This document shows positions 63,716-64,000 of a stretch of DNA of 64,000 bases, piece by piece. The DNA comes from Piper betle. Lineage: Eukaryota > Streptophyta > Magnoliopsida > Piperales > Piperaceae. The DNA is taken from NCBI GenBank assembly GCA_033002965.1, contig JAURVB010014127.1, positions 18,437-82,436 on the forward strand. The letters run 5' to 3'. The position numbers were made by a program, and so were the translations under genes. Position 1 is the stretch's first letter. The number at the start of each line of letters is the position of its first letter. Under the pieces are notes generated by a model that made no database searches, was not told where the DNA came from, and saw nothing but the letters and a program-made list of their open reading frames with translations.

Positions 63716-64000
63716 GCTGCATAAATCGGAATCGGAATCAGTTTTCGAGGGAGTTAGAATCGAAATCGGAATTGGTCTAAATCGGATACGAATCTGTTTA
63801 GTTGAATCGGTCTAAATTGGTCATATATAAAAATTTGACAACTCATTATATAAATACATGAAATACATAATTATATAATTTTTGAACATAAATATACAAA
63901 TTTATAATTTAATACAAGTATAAAAGAGCATCACAATTTATCGACACAATACCTCAATGTCATAAGTATAACATTTGATATATCATTATTTGTGATGTAT
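63716..64000. repeat. AATCGG-rich repeat, inverted relative to the right end at 48.1-48.3 kb
   Basis: The order aatcggaatcggaatca, ttttcgagggagt, aatcg(a/g)aatcgg, then tctgtttagttgaatcgg matches the reverse complement of about 48,170-48,310. It is therefore an end of another member of that element family. The rest of the copy is beyond the window. Confidence 0.65.

Overview
This is a plant nuclear genomic window, about 64 kb. Every recognisable gene is a spliced eukaryotic gene with GT-AG introns, and the products are plant-type (CENH3, plastid glucose-6-phosphate translocator, early nodulin-like protein, PDI-like 5-4). The very GC-rich first coding exons of the GMP synthase, translocator and TMEM97-like genes against AT-rich introns suggest a monocot. 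I do not name a species.

Layout. 1-3.4 kb: LTR-retrotransposon remnants, one nested in another. 3.4-7.3 kb: AT-rich intergenic DNA with a tandem duplication, a short hAT-like inverted-repeat element and one orphan exon-like ORF. 7.8-9.7 kb (+): Spg1/Tem1-type small GTPase. 11.7-17.0 kb (+): gamma-tubulin complex protein 2. 17.5-19.9 kb (-): centromeric histone CENH3, with an E2F-type site just upstream. 20.6-23.5 kb (-): GMP synthase. 25.5-37.2 kb (-): a large SEC24 COPII coat gene whose introns hold a copia fragment, a SINE-like piece and minisatellites. 40.8-41.4 kb (+): TMEM97/sigma-2-receptor-like EXPERA protein. 42.9-45.9 kb (-): plastid glucose-6-phosphate/phosphate translocator. 47.4-49.2 kb: small non-autonomous transposons. 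50.3-51.3 kb (+): decayed early nodulin-like gene. 51.4-57.3 kb: a striking block of foldback-type elements with GC-rich arms, AT-rich cores built from CTCGAGTC-type palindromic units, and termini next to (TA)n. 58.3-63.2 kb (-): PDI-like protein 5-4.

There is no operon logic, but SGP1, GCP2 and CENH3, which sit side by side, all belong to mitosis. SEC24 and PDIL5-4 both serve the early secretory pathway. Exon structures were worked out by hand from splice sites and codon phase. SGP1, GCP2, GMP synthase and TMEM97-like read through cleanly. The translocator, PDIL5-4 and SEC24 carry five single-base frame breaks in otherwise conserved exons. At least three lie in or beside short homopolymers, which looks more like assembly indels than gene death.

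The strongest candidates for something undescribed are the (TA)n-flanked foldback family at 51.4-57.3 kb and the compact CENH3 locus with its E2F site.
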